NCBI RefSeq assembly: GCF_003113895.1
Contig: NZ_BDUD01000001.1
Span: 6,065,244 to 6,129,243 of the forward strand
Reading direction: 5' to 3'
From: Nostoc commune NIES-4072
Lineage (GTDB): Bacteria > Cyanobacteriota > Cyanobacteriia > Cyanobacteriales > Nostocaceae
Length of the DNA stretch: 64,000 bases
Shown here: piece by piece, positions 34,411-43,281 of the stretch
How the letters are laid out: every line of letters starts with the position of its first letter
How positions within the stretch are numbered: the stretch's first letter is position 1
Notes under the pieces: generated by a model
Told to the model about the DNA's origin: nothing
The model's database searches: none
Seen by the model: the letters and a program-made list of their open reading frames with translations, nothing else
Made by a program: the position numbers and the translations under genes

Positions 34411-35604
34411 ATGAATGATCGGGAGTTAGAAATTCTCCTGAACGACCTGGAATCAGATCGGGTAGAACGTAAGGCTTCGATATCTGACAAAGGTAAGCTT
34501 TGTGAGGCAATTTGTGCATTTGCTAATGACTTGCCTAACCACCAAAAAGCAGGAGTTTTGTTTATTGGGGTTCATGATAATGGCATTTGTGCAAACCTTC
34601 CCATAGATGATAGGCTTTTGCTTACACTCTCAGCTATGCGGTCTGATGGGAACATTTTACCTTTTCCGACAATGATTGTTCAAAAGCGAAGTATTGGTGG
34701 TTGTGAACTCGCTGTAGTGATTGTAGAACCATCAGATGCTCCACCTGTACGCTTTAATGGACGTGTTTGGATCAGAGTTGGCCCCCGTCGAGCTACTGCT
34801 ACAGCAGAAGAAGAACGTCGTTTAGCTGAAAAAAGACGCTCAAAAGACTTACCTTTCGATCTACGACCCCTATCATCAGCCAGTTTAGATGACCTCGATT
34901 TAGAAATTTTTCGTCGAGTTTATTTGCCTTCTGCCTTAGCAAACGATATTCTTCAAGAAAATCAACGCACTATTGAACAACAACTTCAATCAATGCGTTT
35001 TGCAACAGTTGAACCGTTGCCTAAACCAACTATCTTGGGCGTGCTAGTTATAGGTAACGATCCTAGACAATTCGTTCCCAGTGCCTATGTTCAATTTCTT
35101 CGCATTGATGGCATCGAGTTAACAGACCCTATTAAAGACCAAAAGGAAATTGGCGGCCCGCTTCCAGATTTGTTGCGGATGCTGGACGAAACTTTTCAAG
35201 TTCATATTTCAGTAGCGACAGACATCACTGCTCAACCAATAGAGTTGCGACAGCCTGACTATCCAATAGTTGCATTGCAACAATTAGGAAGAAATGCGGT
35301 TATGCATCGCACTTACGAAGGGACAAATGCCCCAGTAAGAATTACATGGTTTAATGACCGAATCGAAATTCAAAATCCCGGCGGCCCTTTCGGTCAAGTA
35401 AATCGGCAAAACTTTGGAAAAGCAGGCATAACAGACTATCGAAATCCTCACCTTGCCGAAGCGATGAAAAATCTTGGCTATGTTCAGAGATTTGGTATAG
35501 GAATTCAATATGCTCGGCAGCAACTTCAAAAAAATGGTAATCCACCTCTGGAATTCACTGTGGAAGATGCCCATGTCTTGGTCACGCTTAAGAGAAAACC
35601 ATGA
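34411..35604 (+). CDS. Schlafen/AlbA_2 ATP-binding protein
   Basis: A 397-residue protein. Residues about 13-130 form an AlbA_2 (Schlafen-core-like) domain: ESDRVERKASISD, LCEAICAFANDL, VLFIGVHDNG and WIRVGPRRATATAEEE. The C-terminus carries an HATPase_c_4 region (GRNAVMHRTYEGTNAPVRI and QNPGG). The family covers putative transcription regulators and defence-associated nucleases or ATPases. A good ribosome binding site (AAAAGGAG) precedes the ATG, and the gene overlaps the following ParA-like gene by ATGA, so they form a stoichiometric two-gene unit. Confidence 0.82.
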   Translation: MNDRELEILLNDLESDRVERKASISDKGKLCEAICAFANDLPNHQKAGVLFIGVHDNGICANLPIDDRLLLTLSAMRSDGNILPFPTMIVQKRSIGGCELAVVIVEPSDAPPVRFNGRVWIRVGPRRATATAEEERRLAEKRRSKDLPFDLRPLSSASLDDLDLEIFRRVYLPSALANDILQENQRTIEQQLQSMRFATVEPLPKPTILGVLVIGNDPRQFVPSAYVQFLRIDGIELTDPIKDQKEIGGPLPDLLRMLDETFQVHISVATDITAQPIELRQPDYPIVALQQLGRNAVMHRTYEGTNAPVRITWFNDRIEIQNPGGPFGQVNRQNFGKAGITDYRNPHLAEAMKNLGYVQRFGIGIQYARQQLQKNGNPPLEFTVEDAHVLVTLKRKP

Positions 35605-36671
35605 GTACAAAAATTATTGCTTTCTTCAATAACAAAGGAGGAGTTGGTAAAACTTCCTTGGTTTATCACTTGGCATGGATGTATCAAGATTTAGGGTTGC
35701 GAGTAGTTGCAGCTGATCTTGATCCTCAAGCTAACCTCACTGCTGCTTTCTTAGATGAGGAACGTTTGGAACAAATTTGGTTGGAGAATGATCAACCAAC
35801 TACTATTTTTGATTGTATTCAACCCCTATTAAAAGGTATTGGGGATATTGATAATCCGCATTTGGAATATGTTCAAGAAAATCAGCCCTCACGACAATTA
35901 ACCTTATTGTCCCCGTTTTTAGAATTAGGCTCATTAGCTCTTTTGGTCGGAGATTTAGCACTTTCTGGATTTGAAGATGAGCTTTCAGCACAGTGGCCTA
36001 ATTGTCTTGGTGGAGGTGGTCAAGAACGAGCTTTACGGGTAATTTCTGCTTTTTGGAGAATTCTGCAACAAACAGCTATTAATCATAAAGCAAACATAAT
36101 ATTGATGGATTTAGGGCCTAATTTAGGTGCAATCAATCGTGCAGCATTAATTGCAGCCGACTATGTTGTTGTTCCTCTTGCACCAGATTTATTTTCTCTA
36201 CAAGGCTTGCGTAACTTAGGCCCTACATTGCGAACTTGGCGCGAAGAGTGGCAAGAAAGATTAGCCAAAACAAGTTCTTCAGGTAAGAAAGGTCTTGCAT
36301 CAGATTTACAGCTTCCTCAAGGAACAATGCAACCTGTTGGTTATATCGTTTTACAGCACTCAGTAAGGTTAGATCGTGTAGTAAAAGCATATGAACGTTG
36401 GATCGCTCGTATTCCAACAGTTTATCAAGAGGTTGTTTTAAATAGTAAGAGTGAAAATATCTCTATAGAAAATGATCCAAACTGTTTGGCTCTGCTCAAA
36501 AACTACCAAAGCTTGATGCCAATGGCTCAAGAAGCTCATAAACCTATGTTCTACTTAAAACCTGCTGATGGTGCTATTGGCGCTCATACTAAAGCAGTGA
36601 AAAATGTTTATGAGGATTTTAAGAAATTAGCTCATAAGATAGCAGAACAAACGCAACTAGAAATTTCATAA
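35601..36671 (+). CDS. ParA/MinD-like P-loop ATPase
   Basis: A 356-residue ATPase with the deviant Walker A NNKGGVGKTSLVYHLA near residue 10, the ADLDPQANLT segment near residue 38, and the late ILMDLGPNLGAINRAAL Walker B-like strand. It lacks a partner ParB and centromere-like repeats, so plasmid-type partitioning is doubtful. Start ATG overlaps the stop of the Schlafen-like gene by four bases. With that partner it looks like a defence or stress module in which the ParA-like protein is the ATP-driven sensor or scaffold; this is inference. Confidence 0.85.
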   Translation: MSTKIIAFFNNKGGVGKTSLVYHLAWMYQDLGLRVVAADLDPQANLTAAFLDEERLEQIWLENDQPTTIFDCIQPLLKGIGDIDNPHLEYVQENQPSRQLTLLSPFLELGSLALLVGDLALSGFEDELSAQWPNCLGGGGQERALRVISAFWRILQQTAINHKANIILMDLGPNLGAINRAALIAADYVVVPLAPDLFSLQGLRNLGPTLRTWREEWQERLAKTSSSGKKGLASDLQLPQGTMQPVGYIVLQHSVRLDRVVKAYERWIARIPTVYQEVVLNSKSENISIENDPNCLALLKNYQSLMPMAQEAHKPMFYLKPADGAIGAHTKAVKNVYEDFKKLAHKIAEQTQLEIS

Positions 36672-36690
36672 TTCCATTTATTTTTATTTA

Positions 36691-36797
36691 CTGTAAATAA
36701 ACAATTTCTACAAGGCAAATCGTTGGTATGTAAATAACAATTTCACCGCGTTCGCACTCCTCAAAAGCCTGGTTAGCAGCAGGACTAAGACGCACCT
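36691..36797 (-). pseudogene. VapC-like PIN-domain toxin remnant
   Basis: On the minus strand, 36797 to 36691 reads VRLSPAANQAFEECERGEIV and then IYIPTICLVEIVYLQ, the typical second helix and strand region of VapC PIN ribonucleases (Glu of CLVEIVYL is a metal ligand). A stop precedes it in frame and the remainder runs into unrelated sequence that overlaps the ParA-like gene end. Only about 35 codons survive. Confidence 0.65.
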
Positions 36798-36847
36798 ATT
36801 TTAATCTTAATTATTCTGCATCTCAAGAATAAATATCTAACAGCTAA

Positions 36848-37560
36848 CTAGTTCTCTTCTCCTCTTTGCCAAAACTGCCGTAAAATTTCCCCTGGCTTTC
36901 TATCCCAGGTGTCGATATGCTCGTATATCAAATTATCTTGATTGAGCTTATACGTTGAATAGCCATTAAAAAGCAAACCTGTTTTCCAGGGAACGCGCAA
37001 CACTCCCCGCACTGTCCAATTTGCTAAAATCGTATCTTCGGCTGACTGATAAATCTCATGTACATCAAAGTAAATTTGGGTAAAGAATAGCCGAGCGTGA
37101 AATCGCAAAGTCCAAAATATAATGCGATAGTTAAATTTGTATTTGAATGTATTTACTGGCAGGGTAAGCGCATCTAATTTTGTAGCTCTTAATACAGACA
37201 AAAAGCTTAAACCTCTATCTGAATATCAGTCTTTCATTCAAAATAGGACAAATTGTCGTAAATGATTGAAAAAACATGGGTCAAATAGCTTTTTATGTTT
37301 TTTGACCACATAAAGACGAAAATGTCAATCCCACCCCTTGGCTCAGTGTAGTAATTTGGAACTGATTTGTGCTTTGGCTGAACCCCAAAACCACCGTGTC
37401 AATAGGGTTTGAGATGCGCTTACCCTGTATTTACTGGGTCTTTAAAATAGATATCGTCTGTATAAATGTGATATGAAATATCTTTTTCAAAAAGTGTTGG
37501 TAAATCCTCTTTTAGAGTTTTAATTACCCGTTCTACCGATAATTGAGATTCCACGCGCAT
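36848..37560 (-). pseudogene. DUF2358 protein gene interrupted by a MITE
   Basis: The N-terminal part starts at ATG 37560 (MRVESQLSVERVIKTLKEDL, DIYFKDPVNT) and the C-terminal part (FKYKFNYRIIFWTL, IYFDVHEIYQ, FNGYSTYKLNQDNLIYEH, TWDRKPGEILRQFWQ) resumes at 37159. Removing 37160-37437 (the element plus one target copy) gives exactly 145 codons in one frame. DUF2358 is a small SnoaL/NTF2-like family conserved in cyanobacteria and plants, without assigned function. The break is clean, so the insertion is recent. Confidence 0.92.
37160..37427. mobile_element. 268-bp MITE with 16-bp TIR and 10-bp target duplication
   Basis: The left end CAGGGTAAGCGCATCT (37160-37175) is the exact reverse complement of the right end (37412-37427). 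TATTTACTGG occurs immediately outside both ends (37150-37159 and 37428-37437). There is no coding capacity inside. It lies in the DUF2358 gene. Confidence 0.95.
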
Positions 37561-37566
37561 TTTTCC

Positions 37567-38712
37567 TTAAAAAATCTTTTTTAACAACCGTTGCCAAATA
37601 GAAGATGTACTCTTGTTAATCACAGCACCCGCACTCAAATCAGACAGAGTGGGAAATGATGCAGACTTAGCATAAGGCCCATTTCGTAAAACTTTAGCTA
37701 GGGTATTGTTATTCTCTCGCAAACCTTCGTAAAAAAAGAATACCTCTCCTTGAATGCCAAGTTGGCGATTGTATTCAATTGCCTGCACCAAATATTCTGG
37801 ACTAATACAATAACTGCCAAGCTTCATCAGTATTCCTGGTGCTAACTTCAGCAACGTCGCATCTGTGAACTGCTGGTTTACTAGTTTATCAGCGATCGCA
37901 CAATAACTCCCAAAATCACGGCGATAAATCTGCGGCTGAATCATATCGACTATTCCCCGCTTCAGCCATGCGGGTGAGTCTTGCAGATATTCCTGGAATG
38001 CCCAATCATGGATATTAGGTGCGATCGCTACTAATAAGTGAGGATTCACCCTTTTCACTTCCCGGTAGAGACTCGCCAAAAACTCAGTGAGAATATCTGC
38101 ACGCCACTGTAACCATTGTTTATCCTTGGGGTTCTGTGGCGGATTGCGATCAAATTCCTGATGATAACGTCTTACAGTTACCTCATCATAGCCACCTTCA
38201 CAGGGGAATGCAGGGAAGCGATCGTCTCCTTGAACACCATCCACATCATAATTCTTTACAACTTCCAGCACCAAGTTCAAGAAGAATTTTTGCACCTGTG
38301 AGTCGAGTGCATTCAACCACTCAAAGCCGTTTTTCTTCAGTAAATTGCCGTTACAGTCACGCGCAGTCCATTCCGGTTTTTTTTGTAAAAGTACACCACC
38401 ATTCAAATTGTAGGAACTGGCAAAACCGTATTCAAACCAAGGAATAACTTTTAACCCAACTCGCCGCGCCTCAACTACTACCTCTTCTAAAGGGTCACGC
38501 CCTACAGACAGATGGTCAATTTCGACTCCAAAAGTCTGCTGCATTGTTTGACTAGGATATAAAGTTACTGCTTTGTTCCAAACAACGGGAAACACCACAT
38601 TAAATCCCGTTTCGGCAAGGAAATCCATCGCCTCGGCAATGCGTTCCTTTGACCTGAGAACCTTACTATCAGTAGTAGTCAGCCAGATACCACGGGTTTC
38701 GATTATTGCCAT
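37567..38712 (-). CDS. GH10-like (GHL10/DUF187) glycoside hydrolase-type protein
   Basis: A 381-residue TIM-barrel protein starting MAIIETRGIWLTTTDSKVL; the open frame extends 11 codons more. Text such as NVVFPVVWNKAVTLYPS, VIPWFEYGF, WLNALDSQVQ, DGVQGDDRF and VDMIQPQIYRRD is typical of the GHL10/DUF187 family, with Asp/Glu residues at likely catalytic strands. Substrates are polysaccharides or peptidoglycan-type glycans, not defined. No signal peptide is visible. It follows the DUF1206 gene on the same strand by 33 bp, probably one transcript. Confidence 0.85.
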   Translation of the reverse strand: MAIIETRGIWLTTTDSKVLRSKERIAEAMDFLAETGFNVVFPVVWNKAVTLYPSQTMQQTFGVEIDHLSVGRDPLEEVVVEARRVGLKVIPWFEYGFASSYNLNGGVLLQKKPEWTARDCNGNLLKKNGFEWLNALDSQVQKFFLNLVLEVVKNYDVDGVQGDDRFPAFPCEGGYDEVTVRRYHQEFDRNPPQNPKDKQWLQWRADILTEFLASLYREVKRVNPHLLVAIAPNIHDWAFQEYLQDSPAWLKRGIVDMIQPQIYRRDFGSYCAIADKLVNQQFTDATLLKLAPGILMKLGSYCISPEYLVQAIEYNRQLGIQGEVFFFYEGLRENNNTLAKVLRNGPYAKSASFPTLSDLSAGAVINKSTSSIWQRLLKKIF

Positions 38713-38745
38713 TTCTAGAAATTGAAATTCTCGGCACTGCACCAT

Positions 38746-39564
38746 CTAAACATTGACTAGCCGACGATACCGCGCCTGTATTATTGTGTAAATCCCATAG
38801 GCAACCAAACCTAGTGCCACAATACCCAAAAGCCATGCTCCGTTAGGCTGTTGCGCTAGTGTCTGTAATACTTCATCCAAACCTTCTGCGGTAGCAGCGT
38901 TCGATTGCCTTGCAGCTTCAATTAAAAACCAACCGATAATACAAAATACTATACCCCGTGCCGCTAAACCAAATCTGGAAATCCTCATTACCCATTGGGC
39001 TTCTGTGTTGCTTAACTCAGTTAAATTGAGTTCTTTACGAAATTTGCCACTAAAAGCTTGATAAAACTGATAGAAGCCTAGAGCAATTACAAACACCCCC
39101 ACAGTTCCAACTAACCATTCACCAAAAGGTTGAGAAAGCAAACGTGCTGTGGAAGCTTCAGTAGAATCACTACTATTTTTACCGCTACCTGTACCCATAA
39201 CAATTTTCACAGCACTTAAGGCTAAACTTGCATAAATCAAGCCATTAACTGCATAACCAATTCGCACTGCCAAACCTTTGGCATCATTACCTTTATTTTC
39301 TGGGTCTTTAATTGCCTGTACAAAACGCCAGATTACGTATCCAATCAAGCCAATTGCAACTAAAGCCAGCAAAAATTTACCAAATGGCTGGTTGACGATT
39401 GTTTGGAGAGCGCCTTGGGTATCAGTTGTTTTACCACCCCTACCAAAAGCCGCCTGTGCTGCCAGTAGTCCAACTATACCGTAAACTACTCCCTTGGAAA
39501 CATAGCCAAATCGTCCCAGTCGCTCAACCCACAATGAAGTATGGTTTGTCAACTGTTGTGTCAT
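38746..39564 (-). CDS. DUF1206 membrane protein
   Basis: A 272-residue protein of three DUF1206 repeats, each with two transmembrane helices and the pattern RxGRFGYVSKGVVYGIVGLL, VRIGYAVNGLIYASLAL and ISRFGLAARGIVFCIIGWFL. I take ATG 39564 (MTQQLTNHTSLWVERLG) since upstream codons lack similarity to the repeats. Function is unknown; it is an inner-membrane protein found in many bacteria. Confidence 0.9.
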   Translation of the reverse strand: MTQQLTNHTSLWVERLGRFGYVSKGVVYGIVGLLAAQAAFGRGGKTTDTQGALQTIVNQPFGKFLLALVAIGLIGYVIWRFVQAIKDPENKGNDAKGLAVRIGYAVNGLIYASLALSAVKIVMGTGSGKNSSDSTEASTARLLSQPFGEWLVGTVGVFVIALGFYQFYQAFSGKFRKELNLTELSNTEAQWVMRISRFGLAARGIVFCIIGWFLIEAARQSNAATAEGLDEVLQTLAQQPNGAWLLGIVALGLVAYGIYTIIQARYRRLVNV

Positions 39565-39717
39565 GAGTAGTTGGAGAGAATTATATCTACTTTTACCAAA
39601 ATTTACCCACGACTCACATCTACCCCAAGGCAAATTGTCTAATATTTTTGCAAACAATCACTATCGTAATACTGTCTTTTAATAGATGTGAGGCTGCTAA
39701 AAATAATATTACAGTTA

Positions 39718-39866
39718 TAGGAATCCGGTTTGATTTCTGAAAATATACGTAGGATGTTTTAGCACAGAGAGTACGGCATCAAACCCTTGATAATAGTGCG
39801 TTACGAACTCCGTTCTAACACACTCTACAATACTTAATTTCGTTCAAAAATCAAATAGTAATCTTA
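39718..39866. mobile_element. MITE-like palindromic element, about 150 bp, copy 2
   Basis: Second copy of the element at 17352, in the same orientation, flanked by TA on both sides, lying 54 bp upstream of the epoxide-hydrolase-like start. It may supply promoter or terminator signals to that gene. Confidence 0.85.
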
Positions 39867-39920
39867 TATTAAGCACAGTATTATTATTTAGTGTTTTTTA
39901 ATGCTGAGTTGGGATTAATT

Positions 39921-40784
39921 ATGTCTCTAATAGAAAGTTCTTGGAAACACGAATATATAACTACCAATGGGGTGAAACTACACTATGTCACCCAAGGTGA
40001 AGGCCGCTTAATGTTGATGTTGCATGGGTTTCCTGAGTTTTGGTACTCTTGGCGGCATCAAATACCAGAATTTGCCCAAGATTTTAAAGTAGTCGCCCTT
40101 GACTTGCGTGGCTATAACGATAGTGATAAACCAAATGAGCAATCAGCTTATGTAATGGATGAGTTTATCAAAGATATTGAGGGAGTAATTAAAGGATTAG
40201 GATACCAAAAATGTGTATTAGTTGGACATGATTGGGGAGGTGCGATCGCTTGGAATTTTGCATACACTCACCCCGAAATGTTAGAACAATTAATTATTCT
40301 TAACTTGCCTCATCCTGCCAAATTTGCTCAAGGGTTACGCACTCCCCAACAGTTGCTACGTAGCAACTATATATTTCTGTTTCAACTACCGTGGATACCA
40401 GAATTACTTTTACAATCTTCAGACTACCAAGTAATTGAAACAGCTTTTAAAAATACAGCAGTTAACAAGAATGCTTTCACTCAAGCAGATATTGACGCTT
40501 ATAAAAATGCTGCGGCAAAACGCGGTGCCCTCACAGCAATGTTGAACTACTACCGCAATATTTTTCAACAGAGAATGCTAAATCCAAGTTGGGACGTTCT
40601 GGAAGTGCCAACACTGATGATTTGGGGAGAAAATGACACTGCACTCGGCAAGGAACTAAGCTACGGCACCGCAGCTTATGTCAAAGACTTTCAAATCAAG
40701 TACATACCTAATTGTGGTCATTGGGTGCAACAAGAACAACCTGAATTGGTTAATCAGTATATGCGAGAATTTTTGAGGACTTAA
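39921..40784 (+). CDS. Alpha/beta hydrolase, epoxide-hydrolase-like
   Basis: A 287-residue alpha/beta hydrolase. The oxyanion motif HGFPEFWYSWRHQ, nucleophile Asp in VGHDWGGAIAW, two likely lid tyrosines, and a C-terminal IWGENDTALG acid plus NCGHWVQQE histidine agree with soluble epoxide hydrolases, which add water to epoxides. Haloalkane dehalogenases are the alternative. The start at 39921 (MSLIESSWKHEY) is favoured over 39891. Confidence 0.88.
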   Translation: MSLIESSWKHEYITTNGVKLHYVTQGEGRLMLMLHGFPEFWYSWRHQIPEFAQDFKVVALDLRGYNDSDKPNEQSAYVMDEFIKDIEGVIKGLGYQKCVLVGHDWGGAIAWNFAYTHPEMLEQLIILNLPHPAKFAQGLRTPQQLLRSNYIFLFQLPWIPELLLQSSDYQVIETAFKNTAVNKNAFTQADIDAYKNAAAKRGALTAMLNYYRNIFQQRMLNPSWDVLEVPTLMIWGENDTALGKELSYGTAAYVKDFQIKYIPNCGHWVQQEQPELVNQYMREFLRT

Positions 40785-41057
40785 AGAAGTATAAATACTT
40801 ATCAAAATAGCCAAATTATGGCAAGTAGTGGAAACTTTTAAAAAGATTTAATAGTGATTTAATACTGGCAGTTTTTGAAGGATTGTCAAAGAAAAATCGC
40901 CAAAAATCAGAATTAACGGCATTTTTAGATTACCGTTATGCCTGTCTCATATCCCAACTAAGTTGTCAAGAGATAGATTGACCTCAAGAAGTTTAATGAG
41001 ATAATAGAGTTGTGAGGGACAGAACGGACGCAACTTGATTATTTAAGGGGGAAAATT

Positions 41058-41513
41058 ATGAAACTCCAGCTATTAGCGGCCATGGCCTTAGCAACTCCCC
41101 TATTTTTCAGTAGCTCGGTTAGAGCCGAGAATCCGCAGGACTTAGAAAAGCTGCTTTCAACTGGGGCATGTGTTAACTGCAATCTATCCGGAGCTAACCT
41201 TAGTGGCGCTCATTTAATTGGTGCTGACTTGAGAGGCTCGAAGCTCCAAGGAGCCAACCTAGTAGGCGCTAACCTCGAAGGTGCTGACTTAACTGGTGCA
41301 AACTTGGCAGGTGCTAACCTAACATCCGCTTATGTAAGCAATGTGAATTTGAAGCAAACCAATCTCAACGGCGTAAATTTTACTCGCGCTACGATTCACG
41401 ATTCTAATGTGTATAAAGCATCAATGAATGATCTCAACCTCACTGATGCCGAAATCTTTAACACTGGAATCGGGGTTGGTGGAGAAGATGCTGAGATTCC
41501 GGATTGGGACTAG
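41058..41513 (+). CDS. Secreted pentapeptide-repeat protein
   Basis: A 151-residue protein with signal peptide (MKLQLLAAMALATPLFFSSS, cleavage near VRA-EN), a short helix with two Cys (ACVNCNLSG), then about 15 A(D/N)LxX pentapeptides (residues 42-130) predicted to form a right-handed quadrilateral beta-helix. It probably sits in periplasm or thylakoid lumen. No biochemical role is established for this class. A GGGGGAAAATT ribosome binding site precedes the ATG, and a strong terminator lies 200 bp downstream. Confidence 0.9.
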   Translation: MKLQLLAAMALATPLFFSSSVRAENPQDLEKLLSTGACVNCNLSGANLSGAHLIGADLRGSKLQGANLVGANLEGADLTGANLAGANLTSAYVSNVNLKQTNLNGVNFTRATIHDSNVYKASMNDLNLTDAEIFNTGIGVGGEDAEIPDWD

Positions 41514-41713
41514 TACCGCAGGAAGTCAAAACTCAAAAAGCTTATAGGGTAGACTTTTTGGCCATTTTGAATGGGGTGGTTTATTTAGGTCGTACTGTAC
41601 TAGGCTAAACTGAATAGGCAGGTTAGAATAAACACAACATCAGAGAAACTGGTTTTTTGCCAGCATTATCTTTAAAATCTGCCTATACGCTATACAAAAA
41701 TAAAAAATGAAAT

Positions 41714-41756
41714 CCCTCTGCGTTGTAGTAAAATTACTACACGCAGAGGGGTTTTC
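41714..41756 (+). terminator. Strong Rho-independent terminator
   Basis: CCCTCTGCG with TGTAGTA pairs with TACTACA and CGCAGAGGG around an AAAT loop, followed by GTTTTCTT. It terminates transcription from the pentapeptide gene. Confidence 0.85.
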
Positions 41757-41924
41757 TTATTTGGGTTGAATCGAATATCTGTGCAAAAAAGTGGAATTTA
41801 GGCTAAAAAGTTTTACTATATATAGCTTTCAGGCTTTTGATTATTTTTCATTAAATTTTTAACTAATTCGGCGGAATTCCCCATCCGTCTACAGCTCAGG
41901 GGATGGATAGCCGGGTGATGACGA

Positions 41925-41975
41925 AACCACCCCACTCCTTAATCAACCTGCGGTTGATTAAGGAGTGGGGTGGTT
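41925..41975. repeat. Perfect 24-bp inverted repeat with 3-base loop
   Basis: AACCACCCCACTCCTTAATC continuing to CAACC, then TGC, then the exact complement, forms a 24-bp perfect hairpin about 75 bp upstream of tnpB. It could sequester or terminate readthrough into tnpB, or be a subterminal hairpin of the element. Confidence 0.9.
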
Positions 41976-42035
41976 GAGAAATCACCAATTATTTTATTTT
42001 ATCACAATCTATATTTATGATAAAATAAAGACATC

Positions 42036-42046
42036 AAGGAGGTGAT
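42036..42046 (+). promoter_or_regulatory. Near-perfect Shine-Dalgarno of tnpB
   Basis: AAGGAGGTGAT matches the anti-SD almost fully and sits 5 bases before the GTG at 42052, fixing that start. Confidence 0.9.
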
Positions 42047-42051
42047 ATTGA

Positions 42052-43281
42052 GTGTTACACAAGGTTGTACAAGTCCGTTTATATCCGTCAGTTGAGCAAG
42101 AAATGCAACTAGCTCAAACATTTGGGTGTGCTAGATGGTGGTGGAATTACGCTCTAAATAAGTCGATTGAAACTTATAAAGAAACGGGTAAGGGACTTAG
42201 CCGTGTAGCACTCAACGCATTTCTTCCTACACTCAAAAAGGCAGAAGAGACTGTGTGGTTAGCAGATTGTTATAGCCAAGTTTTACAGGCTACAACACTC
42301 AATCTAACTACAGCCTACAAAAACTTTTTTGAAAAACGTGCTGGATTTCCTAAGTTCAAGTCTCGGCATGGAAAACAGTCTGTCCAATATCCTCAAAATG
42401 TCAAAATCGTAGATGGTAATGTCAAACTTCCTGGCAACATAGGGATAGTCAAAGCCAAAATACATAGAGCGATTGAGGGAAAAATCAAGACTGTTACTGT
42501 GAGTAAAACGCCTTCTGGTAAATATCTTGCATCCATTCTGACTGAAATTGAAGGTGAAAATCCGGTTATTTCAGAAGGTAAAATTTATGGCATTGATTTA
42601 GGACTAAAACACTTTGCTGTCGTAACCGATGGCGAGAAAGTGTCTTTTTACGATAATCCCAAGCACCTTGCCAAGCATGAGAAAAACCTCAAACGTAAGC
42701 AGAAAAAATTAGCACGTAAACAAAAGGGGAGTAATTCAAGAAATAGATATAGAAAAGTTGTTGCCAAAGTGTACGAGCGAGTTAGTAACTCAAGGCAAGA
42801 TTTTCTGCATAAACTTAGTTACAAGTTGGTCAGCGATAGCCAAGCTGTCATAGTAGAAAATCTTAATGTCAAAGGCATGGTTCGTAATCACAAATTGGCG
42901 AAATCAATATCTGATGTAGGATGGGGAACATTCACTAACTTTCTAGCCTATAAGCTAGAACGCAGAGGTGGAAAGTTGGTTGAAATTGATAGGTGGTTCC
43001 CCAGTTCTAAGCTTTGCTCTAACTGTTTTTATCAAATAGGTGAGAGACAAGAGGATGTCCGTGAGTGGACTTGTCCTCATTGCAATACTCATCATGATCG
43101 TGATGCGAACGCCGCTCAGAACATTAGAGCAGAGGGTATCAGAATGATTTTGGCGGAAGGTTCAGCCGTCTCTGCTGTAGGAGGGGAGGTAAGTCCTATT
43201 CTTGGGCGAAAGTCTAAGTTTAGGCACTCCCCTTTGATTACAGAAGCCCCAACTTCAACCGTACTCGGTAAGTTGGGGTAG
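42052..43281 (+). CDS. tnpB: TnpB RNA-guided endonuclease (OrfB)
   Basis: A 409-residue TnpB, the ancestor-type of Cas12. N-terminal HTH/WED text (YPSVEQEMQLAQTFGCARWWWNY), RuvC acids Asp182 (GIDLGLKHF), Glu269 (VENLNVKGM) and Asp351 (HDRDANAAQNI), and a zinc ribbon (CSNC at about 322, CPHC at about 341). All catalytic residues are intact, so it is probably active with an omega-RNA from its own 3' end. It starts with GTG. No tnpA lies next to it. Confidence 0.95.
   Translation: MLHKVVQVRLYPSVEQEMQLAQTFGCARWWWNYALNKSIETYKETGKGLSRVALNAFLPTLKKAEETVWLADCYSQVLQATTLNLTTAYKNFFEKRAGFPKFKSRHGKQSVQYPQNVKIVDGNVKLPGNIGIVKAKIHRAIEGKIKTVTVSKTPSGKYLASILTEIEGENPVISEGKIYGIDLGLKHFAVVTDGEKVSFYDNPKHLAKHEKNLKRKQKKLARKQKGSNSRNRYRKVVAKVYERVSNSRQDFLHKLSYKLVSDSQAVIVENLNVKGMVRNHKLAKSISDVGWGTFTNFLAYKLERRGGKLVEIDRWFPSSKLCSNCFYQIGERQEDVREWTCPHCNTHHDRDANAAQNIRAEGIRMILAEGSAVSAVGGEVSPILGRKSKFRHSPLITEAPTSTVLGKLG

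Larger units (their letters stand above)
41514..42035. other. Intergenic region: terminator and left end of the TnpB element
   Basis: It contains the terminator at 41714-41756, a stem GAATTCCCCATCC / GGGGATGG (41873-41906), and the 51-bp perfect palindrome (41925-41975). No gene is visible between them. Confidence 0.65.

Noticed and set aside
35601..36671. Plasmid partition locus
   Set aside because: ParA-like ATPase without ParB, replication gene or centromere repeats; uvrA lies next to it, so a chromosomal site is more likely.
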